Assembly: GCA_016212095.1 (NCBI GenBank)
Contig: JACRHH010000007.1
Location: forward strand, 38,629-102,628
DNA from: Nitrospirota bacterium
Lineage (GTDB): Bacteria > Nitrospirota > Thermodesulfovibrionia > SZUA-242
Reading direction: 5' to 3'
Length of the DNA stretch: 64,000 bases
Shown here: positions 50,908-59,640 of the stretch, piece after piece
Layout: every line of letters begins with the position of its first letter
How positions within the stretch are numbered: position 1 is the stretch's first letter
Position numbers and translations under genes: made by a program
The notes under the pieces: model-generated
What the model saw: the letters and a program-made list of their open reading frames with translations, nothing else
Databases searched by the model: none
Told to the model about the DNA's origin: nothing

Positions 50908-52884
50908 ATGCATCACACAATCCATAACAGATCCGCCGCGCTTGAAGACGCGTTTGCCCAACTGCACAAAACAGCAGGCTTCGACCGCAGAAGCCAGCAG
51001 ATGGAAATGGCCGAAGCGGTCATGCGGGCGCTTGAATCACGTCGGCATCTTCTTGTTGAAGCGCCCACCGGCGTGGGCAAAAGCCTTGCCTACATCATAC
51101 CGGCGGCAATACGCATTCAGGATGAAAAGACGGGCAGAATTGCAATCTCAACCAATACCAAGGCGCTTCAGCGTCAACTGCTCGAAAAGGACATCCCGCT
51201 GGCGGGCGCGGTGATCGGCACGCCGATTTCACACGCGCTCTGCATCGGCGGCGGCAATTACCTTTGCGTGAGGCGGCTTCTGCGCGTGAAGGCTCCCGGC
51301 CTGTTCGACCGGAGCGAGCTGCAAGCCGTGCAATCCGTGTTCGAGTGGGCGGCGAACACACAGTCAGGCATATTGTCGGAAATCGACTTGCCGCCCGACA
51401 TGCGCGAGGCGGTTGCGCGGCAGGGCGATTTATGCATGGGCGCGAAATGCTCAAGCGCCGACATCTGTTTCTGGCGCAAGGCAAAGGCGCGGGAGATGGA
51501 AGCGCGCCTGCTCATCGTCAACCATCACCTCTTTTTTGCCAACATGGCTTCTGGCGAACACGCGCTGCCGGATTTCGGCACGGTCATTTTCGACGAAGCT
51601 CACCAGATCGAGGAGACGGCGTCAAACTATCTGAGCACATCAGTGTCGGAGTCGCGCATACACCGCATTCTTGATTCGATCATAACCCGCAACGGAAGGC
51701 GCGGCGTGCTGGCGGAATCAGGCGTTTCGGTTCAGATGCTCACATTGCTGGCGAAAATCGCTGCCGACATCCGGTTTAGAACGCGTGAATGGTCGCATTT
51801 CGTCTCGAAACGCTTCGGCGGCAGCGGCTCCGTCAGGCTTCGCAAGCCTGATGACCTGCCCGGCAATCTGTTCGATGGAATGCTCGACGGGTTTTCGCAA
51901 CTCTCAAACAGCATGAAAAGCCTTGTGCCTGCAACCGAGGAGCAAGAGCGCGAGTTCAAGGCAATCGTTGACCGTTCGGTAAAGTTGCTTGAAGACATCG
52001 AGGGAATTCGCGATCAGTCTCTGGATGAGCATGTCTTCTGGATCGAAACAAGCCCGCGCGACTGCCGCGTGGTTGCCACGCCCGCGGATATTTCGCTGCT
52101 GCTCAGGGAACGCCTTTTCGCCAAGACGCGCCCGGTCATCATGACTTCGGCAACACTGAGCACCGACAGCACCTTTAATTTCATAAAAGGACGCATCGGG
52201 CTTGATGACACAACAGAACTCATTCTCGATTCGCCGTTCGACTTTGAACGCAGCGCGCTGCTCTACCTGCCCGGCGATATTACCGATCCGCGCAGTCCGG
52301 GCTATCCGGCAGAGGTTGCCAAGCGAATACAAACCATTGCTTCCATGCGCGATGGCGGGGTCATGGCGTTGTTTACAAGCTATGACATGATGCGAAAGAC
52401 GCGCGAGGCAATGCCGCGCAACGGGATCGACATTCTCATGCAGGGCGACGCCGAGAGTTATTCGCTTGTGGAGGATTTCAAAACCAGAAAACGGGCGGTG
52501 CTGATGGGAACCGCCACTTTCTGGCAGGGGGTGGACATTCCCGGCGACGCGCTCTGGTGCGTAGTAATCACGCGGCTGCCGTTTGCTCCTCCAAACAATC
52601 CGGTGCTGGAAGCCCGATTCGAACGGCTGAAGGCCCAGGGTGGCGACCCGTTCAACGATTACCAGATACCTGCCGCCATCTTGATGTTCAAGCAGGGATT
52701 TGGCCGCCTTATACGAACGCATGACGATTTCGGCGTTGTGGCGGTATTGGATAAAAGAATACGTTCTATGCCTTACGGCAGGCGTTTTCTTGACGCGCTT
52801 CCGAACTGCCGCGCAACCGGCAACATGGGGGACGTTGCGGATTTAGCGCGCTCCCTTGCCGCAGCCCAAAGATCAATCCCTTAA
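50908..52884 (+). CDS. dinG: DinG/XPD-family ATP-dependent DNA helicase
   Basis: A 658-residue superfamily 2 helicase. Walker A APTGVGKSLAY; motif II DEAH (IFDEAHQIEE); cysteines for a 4Fe-4S cluster in the CIGGGNYLCVRR and GDLCMGAKCSSADICFW region; C-terminal motifs GTATFWQGVDIPGD and QGFGRLIRTHDDFG. DinG relatives unwind DNA-RNA hybrids and help at replication-transcription conflicts. The Q-motif-like part is at residues about 20-40. There is no exonuclease domain. Confidence 0.92.
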   Translation: MHHTIHNRSAALEDAFAQLHKTAGFDRRSQQMEMAEAVMRALESRRHLLVEAPTGVGKSLAYIIPAAIRIQDEKTGRIAISTNTKALQRQLLEKDIPLAGAVIGTPISHALCIGGGNYLCVRRLLRVKAPGLFDRSELQAVQSVFEWAANTQSGILSEIDLPPDMREAVARQGDLCMGAKCSSADICFWRKAKAREMEARLLIVNHHLFFANMASGEHALPDFGTVIFDEAHQIEETASNYLSTSVSESRIHRILDSIITRNGRRGVLAESGVSVQMLTLLAKIAADIRFRTREWSHFVSKRFGGSGSVRLRKPDDLPGNLFDGMLDGFSQLSNSMKSLVPATEEQEREFKAIVDRSVKLLEDIEGIRDQSLDEHVFWIETSPRDCRVVATPADISLLLRERLFAKTRPVIMTSATLSTDSTFNFIKGRIGLDDTTELILDSPFDFERSALLYLPGDITDPRSPGYPAEVAKRIQTIASMRDGGVMALFTSYDMMRKTREAMPRNGIDILMQGDAESYSLVEDFKTRKRAVLMGTATFWQGVDIPGDALWCVVITRLPFAPPNNPVLEARFERLKAQGGDPFNDYQIPAAILMFKQGFGRLIRTHDDFGVVAVLDKRIRSMPYGRRFLDALPNCRATGNMGDVADLARSLAAAQRSIP

Positions 52885-52956
52885 TATTTCCATACATAAG
52901 TCCGATATTGCCTTATTAGGAGAGCAATCAGCTCCACATCATCAGGAGGAGAACAG

Positions 52957-53649
52957 ATGGAAGACCTCAGAACATCGGAAACATGGCGCATATTCAGAAT
53001 CCAGGCCGAACTTGTGGACGCATTTGAAACACTTCACGACCTCGGCCCGGCGGTCACGATATTCGGCAGCGCAAGGCTTGGCCCCGATTCGCCTTACTAT
53101 CAGGCGTCGGAAAGCGTGGCGCGGCGGCTGTCGAGCGCCGGATTCTCGGTTATCACAGGCGGAGGCCCAGGCATAATGGAGGGCGCAAACAAGGGGTGTT
53201 ACGGCGGCAACGGCCAGTCCGTGGGGCTTAACATCGTGCTTCCGATGGAGCAGTCGGCCAACACCTACCAGGACGTTACGCTGAACTTCCGCTACTTCTT
53301 CGCGCGCAAGCTGATGTTCGTGAAATACGCCGTGGCCTACGTGATATTCCCCGGCGGATTCGGAACGATGGACGAGCTTTTCGAGGCGCTCACCCTTGTG
53401 CAGACAGGCAAGATCAGGCAATTTCCCATTGTCCTGTACGGTTCCGATTACTGGAAAGGAATGCTTGAGTGGATGCGCGGCAAGATGCTGCCGACCGGAT
53501 GCATAGGCGCTGAAGACATAGATCTGCTGTCGGTTGTGGACAACCCCGACGATGCTGTTGACGTAATCGCGAAATACTACCGCATGTGTACCGAAAACGT
53601 TCCCGAAGACAGGCGCAAGACTCATCCTGTAAACATAGCGATGATGTGA
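52957..53649 (+). CDS. LOG-family (TIGR00730) protein
   Basis: A 230-residue Rossmann-type protein with GGGPGIMEGANKG and PGGFGTMDELFEALTLVQTG, the nucleotide-binding and catalytic motifs of the LOG family (phosphoribohydrolase on nucleoside 5'-monophosphates). In bacteria the true substrates are often AMP or other purine monophosphates. An AGGAGG site lies before ATG 52957, and it follows dinG by 72 bases. Confidence 0.88.
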   Translation: MEDLRTSETWRIFRIQAELVDAFETLHDLGPAVTIFGSARLGPDSPYYQASESVARRLSSAGFSVITGGGPGIMEGANKGCYGGNGQSVGLNIVLPMEQSANTYQDVTLNFRYFFARKLMFVKYAVAYVIFPGGFGTMDELFEALTLVQTGKIRQFPIVLYGSDYWKGMLEWMRGKMLPTGCIGAEDIDLLSVVDNPDDAVDVIAKYYRMCTENVPEDRRKTHPVNIAMM

Positions 53650-53659
53650 TGATGCAGGT

Positions 53660-53675
53660 GCGAACGTCCGTTCGC
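53660..53675 (+). terminator. Weak hairpin between the LOG gene and cheY
   Basis: GCGAAC, loop GTCC, GTTCGC with further G-C pairs outside. There is no T-run, so terminator activity is uncertain. Confidence 0.25.
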
Positions 53676-53760
53676 CCCAACTCAAGATGCGCGGATGAAA
53701 CGCCGATGTATTGTTAGCGAATCGAATTGTGACTGTATGCCGCCGGAAGGAGCATGAACC

Positions 53761-54120
53761 ATGAAAAAGGTATTGATAGTGGATGACAGCATTGCAGTAA
53801 GCCGCCAACTCGAAAAGATCATCGCCGGTTCGGGCGAGTTTGAGGTGGTCGGCCATGCAAAGAATGGCGCCGAGGCCATCAAGATGCACCAGACACTGCA
53901 TCCGGACATCACCTGCATGGACATGAACATGCCGGTGATGGATGGAATCACGGCACTCAGGACACTCGTTGCCATGAACAGGGACGTTAAGGTTGTGATG
54001 GTCACATCGCTTGGCGGCGTCGGCGACAAATTTACCGAAGCGATAAAGCTTGGGGCAAAAAACGTGATCTCCAAACCTTTCGAAGATGACAAGGTGATTG
54101 AAATCCTGCGCGGCTTGTAA
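53761..54120 (+). CDS. cheY: CheY-like response regulator
   Basis: A 119-residue single receiver domain. The acidic pair is in LIVDDSIAV, the phospho-acceptor Asp in ITCMDMNMPVMDG, with Thr in MVTSLG and Lys in VISKPF, all present. It may act on the flagellar switch. The next gene, 36 bases on, is a CheX-like protein, whose family dephosphorylates CheY-P, so the two are likely partners. GGAAGGAG is upstream. Confidence 0.9.
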   Translation: MKKVLIVDDSIAVSRQLEKIIAGSGEFEVVGHAKNGAEAIKMHQTLHPDITCMDMNMPVMDGITALRTLVAMNRDVKVVMVTSLGGVGDKFTEAIKLGAKNVISKPFEDDKVIEILRGL

Positions 54121-54156
54121 GCATCGGGACTGCGCAAATCTGACAGGAGGCCAACC

Positions 54157-55020
54157 ATGGCTGTAAAATTCTTCGGCCAGTTTCTGGTTGAACGAAACAT
54201 AGTATCAAGAGAACTGCTCCTGAAGGCCATCGAGCTTCAAGATTCGGTAAACCTGAAGTTCGGAGAGATGGCGCTTTCCATAAGCATGATCACGCCAGCA
54301 GAGGCGGAACGGGTGAATGAGGCGCAGAAGTCGGAAGACCTGCGTTTCGGCGACATGGCGGTAAAGCTCGGGATCCTCACCGAAGAGCAGATGAAAGAGG
54401 TGCTGACGCGCCAGAAGAACAGCCACCTGTATATCGGCGAGGCTCTGGTCAAGGTCGGCGCGCTTGCATCCGAAGAACTGCCGCGCTATCTCGATGAATT
54501 CAAGACGGATCAGGCTCCGTATGTTGTTGACCATGTAGCGATTCCGGCTGGCGTTCCTCATGCGGCATTATGGGAAATCACAGCCGATCTGACTTACAAG
54601 ATGTTCACCCGTATTGTGCAGCTTACGTTTCGGCCCGGCCAGTGCGAGATAATAAATCGCATCGAACCAAACAACACGATAGTTTCCATGCGGATGAGCG
54701 GGGCGACAGACGCAGAGTATTTCATTTCAGTATCCGGCGGCGTCCGTGAAATGATCGCAAGGGCGATACTCAAGGAGGACGACGTTTCAGGCGAGCAGAA
54801 AGACGTGCTTGACGACACGGTGATGGAGTTCGCCAACGTGGTGCTGGGCAACATCGCCGCGAAAGCGGCGCAGATCGGCAAGGACGTCGAGATTCATCCG
54901 CCTGAGGTTGTCGATACGGATGGCACGGGAATCGATGTTCCGGCAGGCAGCACAGGCCTTGCCTTCCCGATTCATGTCATGGATGAGCGCGTGGCGCTCT
55001 GCGTGATAGTTGAGAGATGA
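54157..55020 (+). CDS. CheX-like protein with MshEN/GspE-N-like repeats
   Basis: A 287-residue soluble protein. The first 125 residues form about three repeats with the pattern (F/Y)GEM/A..(L)...I.....V, as in FGEMALSISMITPAEAERV, FGDMAVKLGILTEEQMKEVL and YIGEALVKVGALASEELPRYL. They resemble the GspE N-terminal/MshEN repeats that bind c-di-GMP in some proteins. The C-terminal domain (about 130-287) is CheX/CheC-like, with the phosphatase motif Glu-x2-Asn in VMEFANVVLGNIAAKA. It probably dephosphorylates CheY-P. A link between c-di-GMP and chemotaxis is possible, but binding residues cannot be confirmed here. Confidence 0.75.
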   Translation: MAVKFFGQFLVERNIVSRELLLKAIELQDSVNLKFGEMALSISMITPAEAERVNEAQKSEDLRFGDMAVKLGILTEEQMKEVLTRQKNSHLYIGEALVKVGALASEELPRYLDEFKTDQAPYVVDHVAIPAGVPHAALWEITADLTYKMFTRIVQLTFRPGQCEIINRIEPNNTIVSMRMSGATDAEYFISVSGGVREMIARAILKEDDVSGEQKDVLDDTVMEFANVVLGNIAAKAAQIGKDVEIHPPEVVDTDGTGIDVPAGSTGLAFPIHVMDERVALCVIVER

Positions 55021-55047
55021 CACATCGTCATGCCGCCATCAGGAAAG

Positions 55048-55070
55048 GGGGCGAATGCGCGATTCGCCCC
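55048..55070 (+). terminator. Hairpin after the CheX-like gene
   Basis: A nine-base perfect stem (GGGGCGAAT with ATTCGCCCC), loop GCGCG, without a T-run. It probably marks the end of the cheY operon. Confidence 0.45.
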
Positions 55071-55074
55071 GCCT

Positions 55075-55106
55075 AATAACAAAATCCCCAAATAACAAAA
55101 TCCCCA
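55075..55106 (+). repeat. Two-copy 16-base tandem repeat
   Basis: AATAACAAAATCCCCA occurs twice in a row at 55075-55090 and 55091-55106, in the intergenic region before pal. No coding role is seen. Confidence 0.8.
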
Positions 55107-55171
55107 GGATTGCTTCCATCTTGTTTCAGGTCACGCCGGAAAGACTATTGTACCGGGGGGAAGCTCAAATA

Positions 55172-55201
55172 TTGATTCAATACAATTATTAATGCTATGC
55201 T
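55172..55201 (+). promoter_or_regulatory. Possible promoter of pal
   Basis: TTGATT (55172-55177), an 18-base spacer and TATGCT (55196-55201). It would start transcription about 25 bases before the ATG at 55233, in an otherwise A/T-rich stretch. Confidence 0.35.
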
Positions 55202-55232
55202 GCCCGCACTTCATGTTGCGGAGGTGATCGTT

Positions 55233-56003
55233 ATGTTAAATAAAGCGGCGTGCCGTACATTAGTCATGTTGTTGATTGCCATTTCAGGATTCCTGTCTGT
55301 TTCAGCCTGCACCACAAACAAATCCGGATTGCGTGCGGATGACCTCTCCAATTCCACCATTTCAGCGAAGGACACTACCGATGGGTACTCGTCAACAAGC
55401 GCAGCTTCCGGGCAGGATGCGCCGACAACAGGTGTTGGCGCATTGAATGGTGATCGCATTGACATCAATGACATATCAACCGTGACCGAGCCGATAAAGG
55501 TTTCAGCCGGGTTGGATAATGAAGATTGTGACCGGTCTGAAACCGGCTCGTGTAATTCATCAGGTGATGAATTATCCGCCACGGATAATCTTTCCGACAT
55601 CCATTTCGATTATGACAGCTACCATATCAGGCAGGTTGACAGGCCCATGCTGGACAACCTCGCCGATCTTCTGACAACCGAACCTAAATCGTTTCTGACC
55701 GTCGAGGGATATTGCGACGAAAGAGGAACCTACGAATACAATCTGGCCTTGGGTTCGCGCAGGGCTAACGCGGTCAAAGACTACCTGTCCGCGGTTGGAG
55801 TGGGCAGAAGCCGGGTCTTTACAATATCCTACGGGAAGGAACGCCCTCTTGATCCGGGGCATTCCGAGGAAGCATGGGTGAAAAATCGCCGGGCTCATTT
55901 CGAGTTTGATGACAAGGCTGGGCTGATTCAGAGTTCTGGCGACACAATGGAAATAGCTCCGGTTTCAAATGCCAAAAATATCGATATTAATCCCGGTATA
56001 TAA
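55233..56003 (+). CDS. pal: Peptidoglycan-associated lipoprotein (Pal/OmpA family)
   Basis: A 256-residue outer-membrane lipoprotein. The signal peptide ends in the lipobox VSAC, and a disordered Ser/Thr/Asp-rich region of about 100 residues follows. The OmpA-like domain is at about 145-235, with IHFDYDSYHIR, VEGYCDERGTYEYNLALGSR, ISYGKERP and WVKNRRAHFEF. Pal domains normally carry GHCDERGT; here the His is Tyr. The start ATG 55233 has GGAGGT seven bases before it. Its last 35 bases overlap the glycosyltransferase gene. Confidence 0.9.
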   Translation: MLNKAACRTLVMLLIAISGFLSVSACTTNKSGLRADDLSNSTISAKDTTDGYSSTSAASGQDAPTTGVGALNGDRIDINDISTVTEPIKVSAGLDNEDCDRSETGSCNSSGDELSATDNLSDIHFDYDSYHIRQVDRPMLDNLADLLTTEPKSFLTVEGYCDERGTYEYNLALGSRRANAVKDYLSAVGVGRSRVFTISYGKERPLDPGHSEEAWVKNRRAHFEFDDKAGLIQSSGDTMEIAPVSNAKNIDINPGI

Positions 56004-56964
56004 CGCGGAACAGACCATCGCGCCTCTTTGCAGGTCGCTGATCGCCCTTTATTCCGCCAAATACGACCTTGAGATCGTACTTGTAAACGACGGCAGCCGG
56101 GATCGATCAGATGGAATATGCCGCGAATTAAGCGCAACCAGTCCGGAGACTATTACCTACCTCAGACTTTCAAAGAACTTCGGAGAGCATAACGCCCGCA
56201 TGGCAGGCTTGCATTATGCCACCGGGGATTATTGCGTGATGATGGATGACGACATGCAGCATCCGCCTGAGGAGGTTGAGAAGCTTGTCAACGAGGCGCT
56301 GAAGGGATACGATGCTGTCTACTCTTTCTATCCGTCAAGAAAGGACGGTTTTTTCAAAAAACTCGGCAGCGCTTTCAATGACAGGGTGGCCAACATGGTT
56401 CTGGGGAAACCGAACGACCTGTATCTGTCAAGCTTCAAGATCATCAACAGATTCCTGATCGAAGAGATAACCAAATATGACGGGCCTGAGCCGTATATCG
56501 ACGGGATCATACTTCAATCGACAGATAATATCGGCAAGGTGGCGGTGGTGCATCGCGAACGTTCATACGGGGAATCGCAGTACACATTATTGAAGATGTT
56601 CTCGCTTTGGGGCAGCATGGTGGTTAATTTCTCGCTTCTTCCGTTCAGGATTATCGGAATTAGCGGATTCCTGCTCATTGTTTCGGGGCTGCTTTACGGC
56701 ATTTACAAAGCCTACGACGGCTTGCATGACAACAAGGGCTTGCTCACCAATTATGAGACACTCATGGCCGTGAACATAGTTTTCAGGGGCATTGCGCTTC
56801 TATCCATCAGCCTTCTTGGGGAATATGTCGGCAGAATATATCTGGCACTGAACAGAACCCCTCAGTTTGTGATACGTGAGGTTCTCATGGTTGAAAACAG
56901 GAATGCAACCGTGCAGAACCGAAACGTATACAGGATGCATAATGGACGACAAGGCCGTTCTTGA
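55969..56964 (+). CDS. Glycosyltransferase family 2, polyprenyl-phosphate type (GtrB/ArnC-like)
   Basis: A 331-residue membrane-bound glycosyltransferase. The GT2 domain begins with ISILIPVYNAEQTIAPLC, has VLVNDGSRD for nucleotide binding and CVMMDDDMQHPPEE as the metal-binding DxD-like region. Two C-terminal transmembrane helices (about 225-250 and 262-285) are as in GtrB, ArnC and dolichyl-phosphate mannose synthase. It would load a sugar from a nucleotide donor on undecaprenyl phosphate. It overlaps pal by 35 bases and the 2,3-dehydratase gene by 23 bases, which makes the coupling clear. Confidence 0.88.
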   Translation: MPKISILIPVYNAEQTIAPLCRSLIALYSAKYDLEIVLVNDGSRDRSDGICRELSATSPETITYLRLSKNFGEHNARMAGLHYATGDYCVMMDDDMQHPPEEVEKLVNEALKGYDAVYSFYPSRKDGFFKKLGSAFNDRVANMVLGKPNDLYLSSFKIINRFLIEEITKYDGPEPYIDGIILQSTDNIGKVAVVHRERSYGESQYTLLKMFSLWGSMVVNFSLLPFRIIGISGFLLIVSGLLYGIYKAYDGLHDNKGLLTNYETLMAVNIVFRGIALLSISLLGEYVGRIYLALNRTPQFVIREVLMVENRNATVQNRNVYRMHNGRQGRS

Positions 56965-57730
56965 TGAGATACGGAACATCCGGGAAATATTATGCAAATC
57001 CGGCTTGTCGGAGACAAGCTCGGCAATAAACCCAGCCTTTGCCTTCGGGAGCGAAACCATATTCGACATGTTCGTTTCCAGGGTAATTGACCAGTCGCTT
57101 AACAGCGACGATGTGGTGAACCACTGGATCGATACGCGTGTCGCAGATAAAAAGCTTGAGGCCACGATTGTTCCAGTCGCAGATATTGAACAATGGCGCA
57201 TTGAGGATGAGTGGAACATTTCACATGAATCCGGACGTTTCTTCACCGTCACCGGACTTAAGGTGCGCCACAGGGTACGCCACGAGGAAATCGAGTGGGA
57301 TCAGCCGATCATCGACCAGCCGGAAGTAGGCATTCTGGGGATTCTGGCAGCCAGGTTCAGCGGCGTGCTTCATTTCTGCCTTCAGGCAAAGGAGGAGCCG
57401 GGTAATATCAACTCCATCCAGCTTGCCCCGACAGTTCAGGCAACATACAGCAATTACACACGGGTGCATGGGGGAAGACGGCCCGACTTCATTGACCTGT
57501 TCCTCGATCCGCCGTCCGGCAATATCCTGTTTTCGAGACTACAGGCCGAGGACGGCGGCAGATTCCTGTTCAAATCGAACAAGAACATGATTGTGCTGGC
57601 CGACGCAGATGATTATCGCGAACTGCCCAGTAACTTTATTTGGCTTACATTGCGACAGATCGGAATGCTGATGGAACGCGACAACCTTTTAAACTACTGC
57701 ACTCGCAGCGTCCTGTCATGTCTTGTCTGA
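56942..57730 (+). CDS. Half-length NDP-hexose 2,3-dehydratase, subunit A
   Basis: A 262-residue protein similar to one half of NDP-hexose 2,3-dehydratases (EvaA/TylX3 type), which are usually about 450-480 residues with two similar halves. Visible shared blocks are WDQPIIDQPEVGILGILAAR, FCLQAKEEPGN, QLAPTVQATYSNYTR, the EDGGRF motif, and YCTRSVLSCLV at the end. The enzyme removes the 2-hydroxyl of an NDP-4-keto-6-deoxyhexose. The start is ATG 56942, inside the GT2 gene. It is followed at once by a second, paralogous half-gene. Confidence 0.82.
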   Translation: MDDKAVLDEIRNIREILCKSGLSETSSAINPAFAFGSETIFDMFVSRVIDQSLNSDDVVNHWIDTRVADKKLEATIVPVADIEQWRIEDEWNISHESGRFFTVTGLKVRHRVRHEEIEWDQPIIDQPEVGILGILAARFSGVLHFCLQAKEEPGNINSIQLAPTVQATYSNYTRVHGGRRPDFIDLFLDPPSGNILFSRLQAEDGGRFLFKSNKNMIVLADADDYRELPSNFIWLTLRQIGMLMERDNLLNYCTRSVLSCLV

Positions 57731-58494
57731 CGGATAGAACCGAACCGGAGATGAAACGCATTATCGAAGAGATGCGGGACGCCGGTATCGGCAAATTGTC
57801 CGGCGAAGCACGGATTGCCATGAAAATCGAGCAGTATTCAAGCTGGTTTCACGGCTACGAAGACGCCGACATGCTGAAAGAGATTGCACAATGGCTAGAT
57901 GACGAAAGAGCCCGCAATCACATTGCTGTCAACATGGTAAGCCTGAGGTCGCTGACGGAATGGCATTTTGACAAAAGCGGTTTCTTTTCTCACAAGAGCA
58001 TGAAATTCTTCAAGATAGTCGGGCTGAAAGTTACTTCGCCTGTCAGGGAAGTAAGCTTCTGGAGCCAGCCAATAATGGAGAACGAAGGGACAGGGATCAT
58101 CGGCCTGCTGGTCAGGAGAACCGGCGGTAAAACATTCTTCCTAATGCAGGCCAAGGCCGACGCGGGCAACAGGAACCTCGTTCAGATCGGGCCCACGGTG
58201 CAGTTCAATCCGGGCAACTACATCGACAATGAAAGGCTCAAGAAACCGTTTCTTTTCGATGAATTCCGGAAACCACATTATCTGGTTCCCGCACATGAGA
58301 GCCGGCAGGCGGAGGAAGGCGGACGATACTACAAGGAAGATCACACTCACAGGATATTGATGCTGCCCGATGGAATGACCATCGATCATCCGCCCGGCTA
58401 CCGCTGGTTCTCTTATCCTGAACTACGGTTCTTTCTTCATATGGGAGACATTGTAAATTCGTCGGCAAGAAGCATTCTCGCATGTCTTGTGTAG
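57718..58494 (+). CDS. Half-length NDP-hexose 2,3-dehydratase, subunit B
   Basis: A 258-residue paralogue of the preceding protein. It shares WSQPIMENEGTGIIGLLVRR, FFLMQAKADAGNRN, QIGPTVQFNPGNYID, AEEGGRYYKED and SSARSILACLV at the end. The two half-genes overlap by 13 bases. The ATG at 57718 is used here; ATG 57751 is an alternative, with GGAG directly adjacent, too close for normal initiation. Each half has both the front and the terminal block, so neither is a truncation of the other. Confidence 0.8.
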   Translation: MSCLTDRTEPEMKRIIEEMRDAGIGKLSGEARIAMKIEQYSSWFHGYEDADMLKEIAQWLDDERARNHIAVNMVSLRSLTEWHFDKSGFFSHKSMKFFKIVGLKVTSPVREVSFWSQPIMENEGTGIIGLLVRRTGGKTFFLMQAKADAGNRNLVQIGPTVQFNPGNYIDNERLKKPFLFDEFRKPHYLVPAHESRQAEEGGRYYKEDHTHRILMLPDGMTIDHPPGYRWFSYPELRFFLHMGDIVNSSARSILACLV

Positions 58495-58518
58495 AAAACC
58501 GGAACGTGATTGCTAATC

Positions 58519-59628
58519 ATGATTAACGCATGGAACTATCTCGATGATTACGCGATACACCGCAAGGAAATCCTTGGGGCTGTTGACAGGGTTTTTTCAT
58601 CCGGCAGGCTGATTCTGGGCGATGAGGTTGCGTCATTTGAAAGGCGCTTTGCATCGTTATGCGGCGTGCCGTTTGGAGTTGGCGTGAATTCCGGAACCGA
58701 TGCGCTGTTCCTATCGCTCAAGGCGCTGGACATTGGCCAGGGTGATGAGGTGATTACTGTCGCGAATACCGCCGTACCAACCGTGGCGGCCATTCGTGCA
58801 ACAGGCGCGACGCCGGTTTTCGCGGATGTCATGGAAGACAGCTTTCTGATCGACATATCCTGTATTGAATCATCGATATCGGGGAAAACCAGATGCATAA
58901 TCCCGGTGCATTTATTGGGTCAACCAGTGGACATGCCATGTCTGATGAAAACGGCAGCGGCAAAAGGGTTGAGCGTGGTTGAGGATTGCGCTCAGGCGGC
59001 GGGCGCAATGTATCAGGGCAAGGCAGTGGGGAGTTTCGGCGATATCGGCGCATTTTCCTTCTACCCAACCAAGGTGCTTGGGGCTTTCGGCGATGCTGGA
59101 ATGGCGATCACGGCAAACGGACAACTGCATGACAGGTTGCGCAAGCTCAGGTTTTACGGCATGGAGAACGCGTACTATTCGGAGGAGGAAGGCTATAATT
59201 CGAGGCTGGACGAGGTGCAGGCCGCCATACTAAACCTGAAACTTGAATCTCTTGAGTTGGCTATTTGCAAGAGACGCAGCATAGCCGAACACTACAGCCG
59301 GGATCTGGAGGGCGTCGGAGATATTCTTGTCCCGTCCGTGTTTCCGGAACGCTTCCACGTGTTCTACGCGTATACGATTCAGACATCGCACAGGGATGCG
59401 CTGGCGAGACATCTTGCGCGGCACGGCATTGAGACGCGCATCAACTATCCGTTCCCGGTGCATTTGATGCGCGGGTATCGTTTTCTTGGTTACAAGGAAG
59501 GCGATCTGCCGGTTACTGAACGTCTGGCAGGGCGCATTCTTTCGCTGCCTGTTTTCCCGGAGCTTTCCGAACAGTCCGTGCATGAAGTGATAACCGCGAT
59601 ACGAGGATTTTTTGAAACATGTGAATGA
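58519..59628 (+). CDS. DegT/DnrJ/EryC1/StrS-family sugar aminotransferase
   Basis: A 369-residue PLP-dependent transaminase that acts on NDP-keto-deoxy sugars. The PLP lysine is in SFYPTKVLGAFGDAG; other family features are GVNSGTDALFLSLKALDIGQ, VFADVMEDSFLIDI, VVEDCAQAAGAMYQGK and SRLDEVQAAIL. Together with the 2,3-dehydratase it would give a 2,6-dideoxy or 2,3,6-trideoxy 3-amino (or 4-amino) sugar. Start ATG 58519 is chosen, three codons into the open frame. Confidence 0.93.
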   Translation: MINAWNYLDDYAIHRKEILGAVDRVFSSGRLILGDEVASFERRFASLCGVPFGVGVNSGTDALFLSLKALDIGQGDEVITVANTAVPTVAAIRATGATPVFADVMEDSFLIDISCIESSISGKTRCIIPVHLLGQPVDMPCLMKTAAAKGLSVVEDCAQAAGAMYQGKAVGSFGDIGAFSFYPTKVLGAFGDAGMAITANGQLHDRLRKLRFYGMENAYYSEEEGYNSRLDEVQAAILNLKLESLELAICKRRSIAEHYSRDLEGVGDILVPSVFPERFHVFYAYTIQTSHRDALARHLARHGIETRINYPFPVHLMRGYRFLGYKEGDLPVTERLAGRILSLPVFPELSEQSVHEVITAIRGFFETCE

Positions 59629-59640
59629 GAGGCTGTGCAT

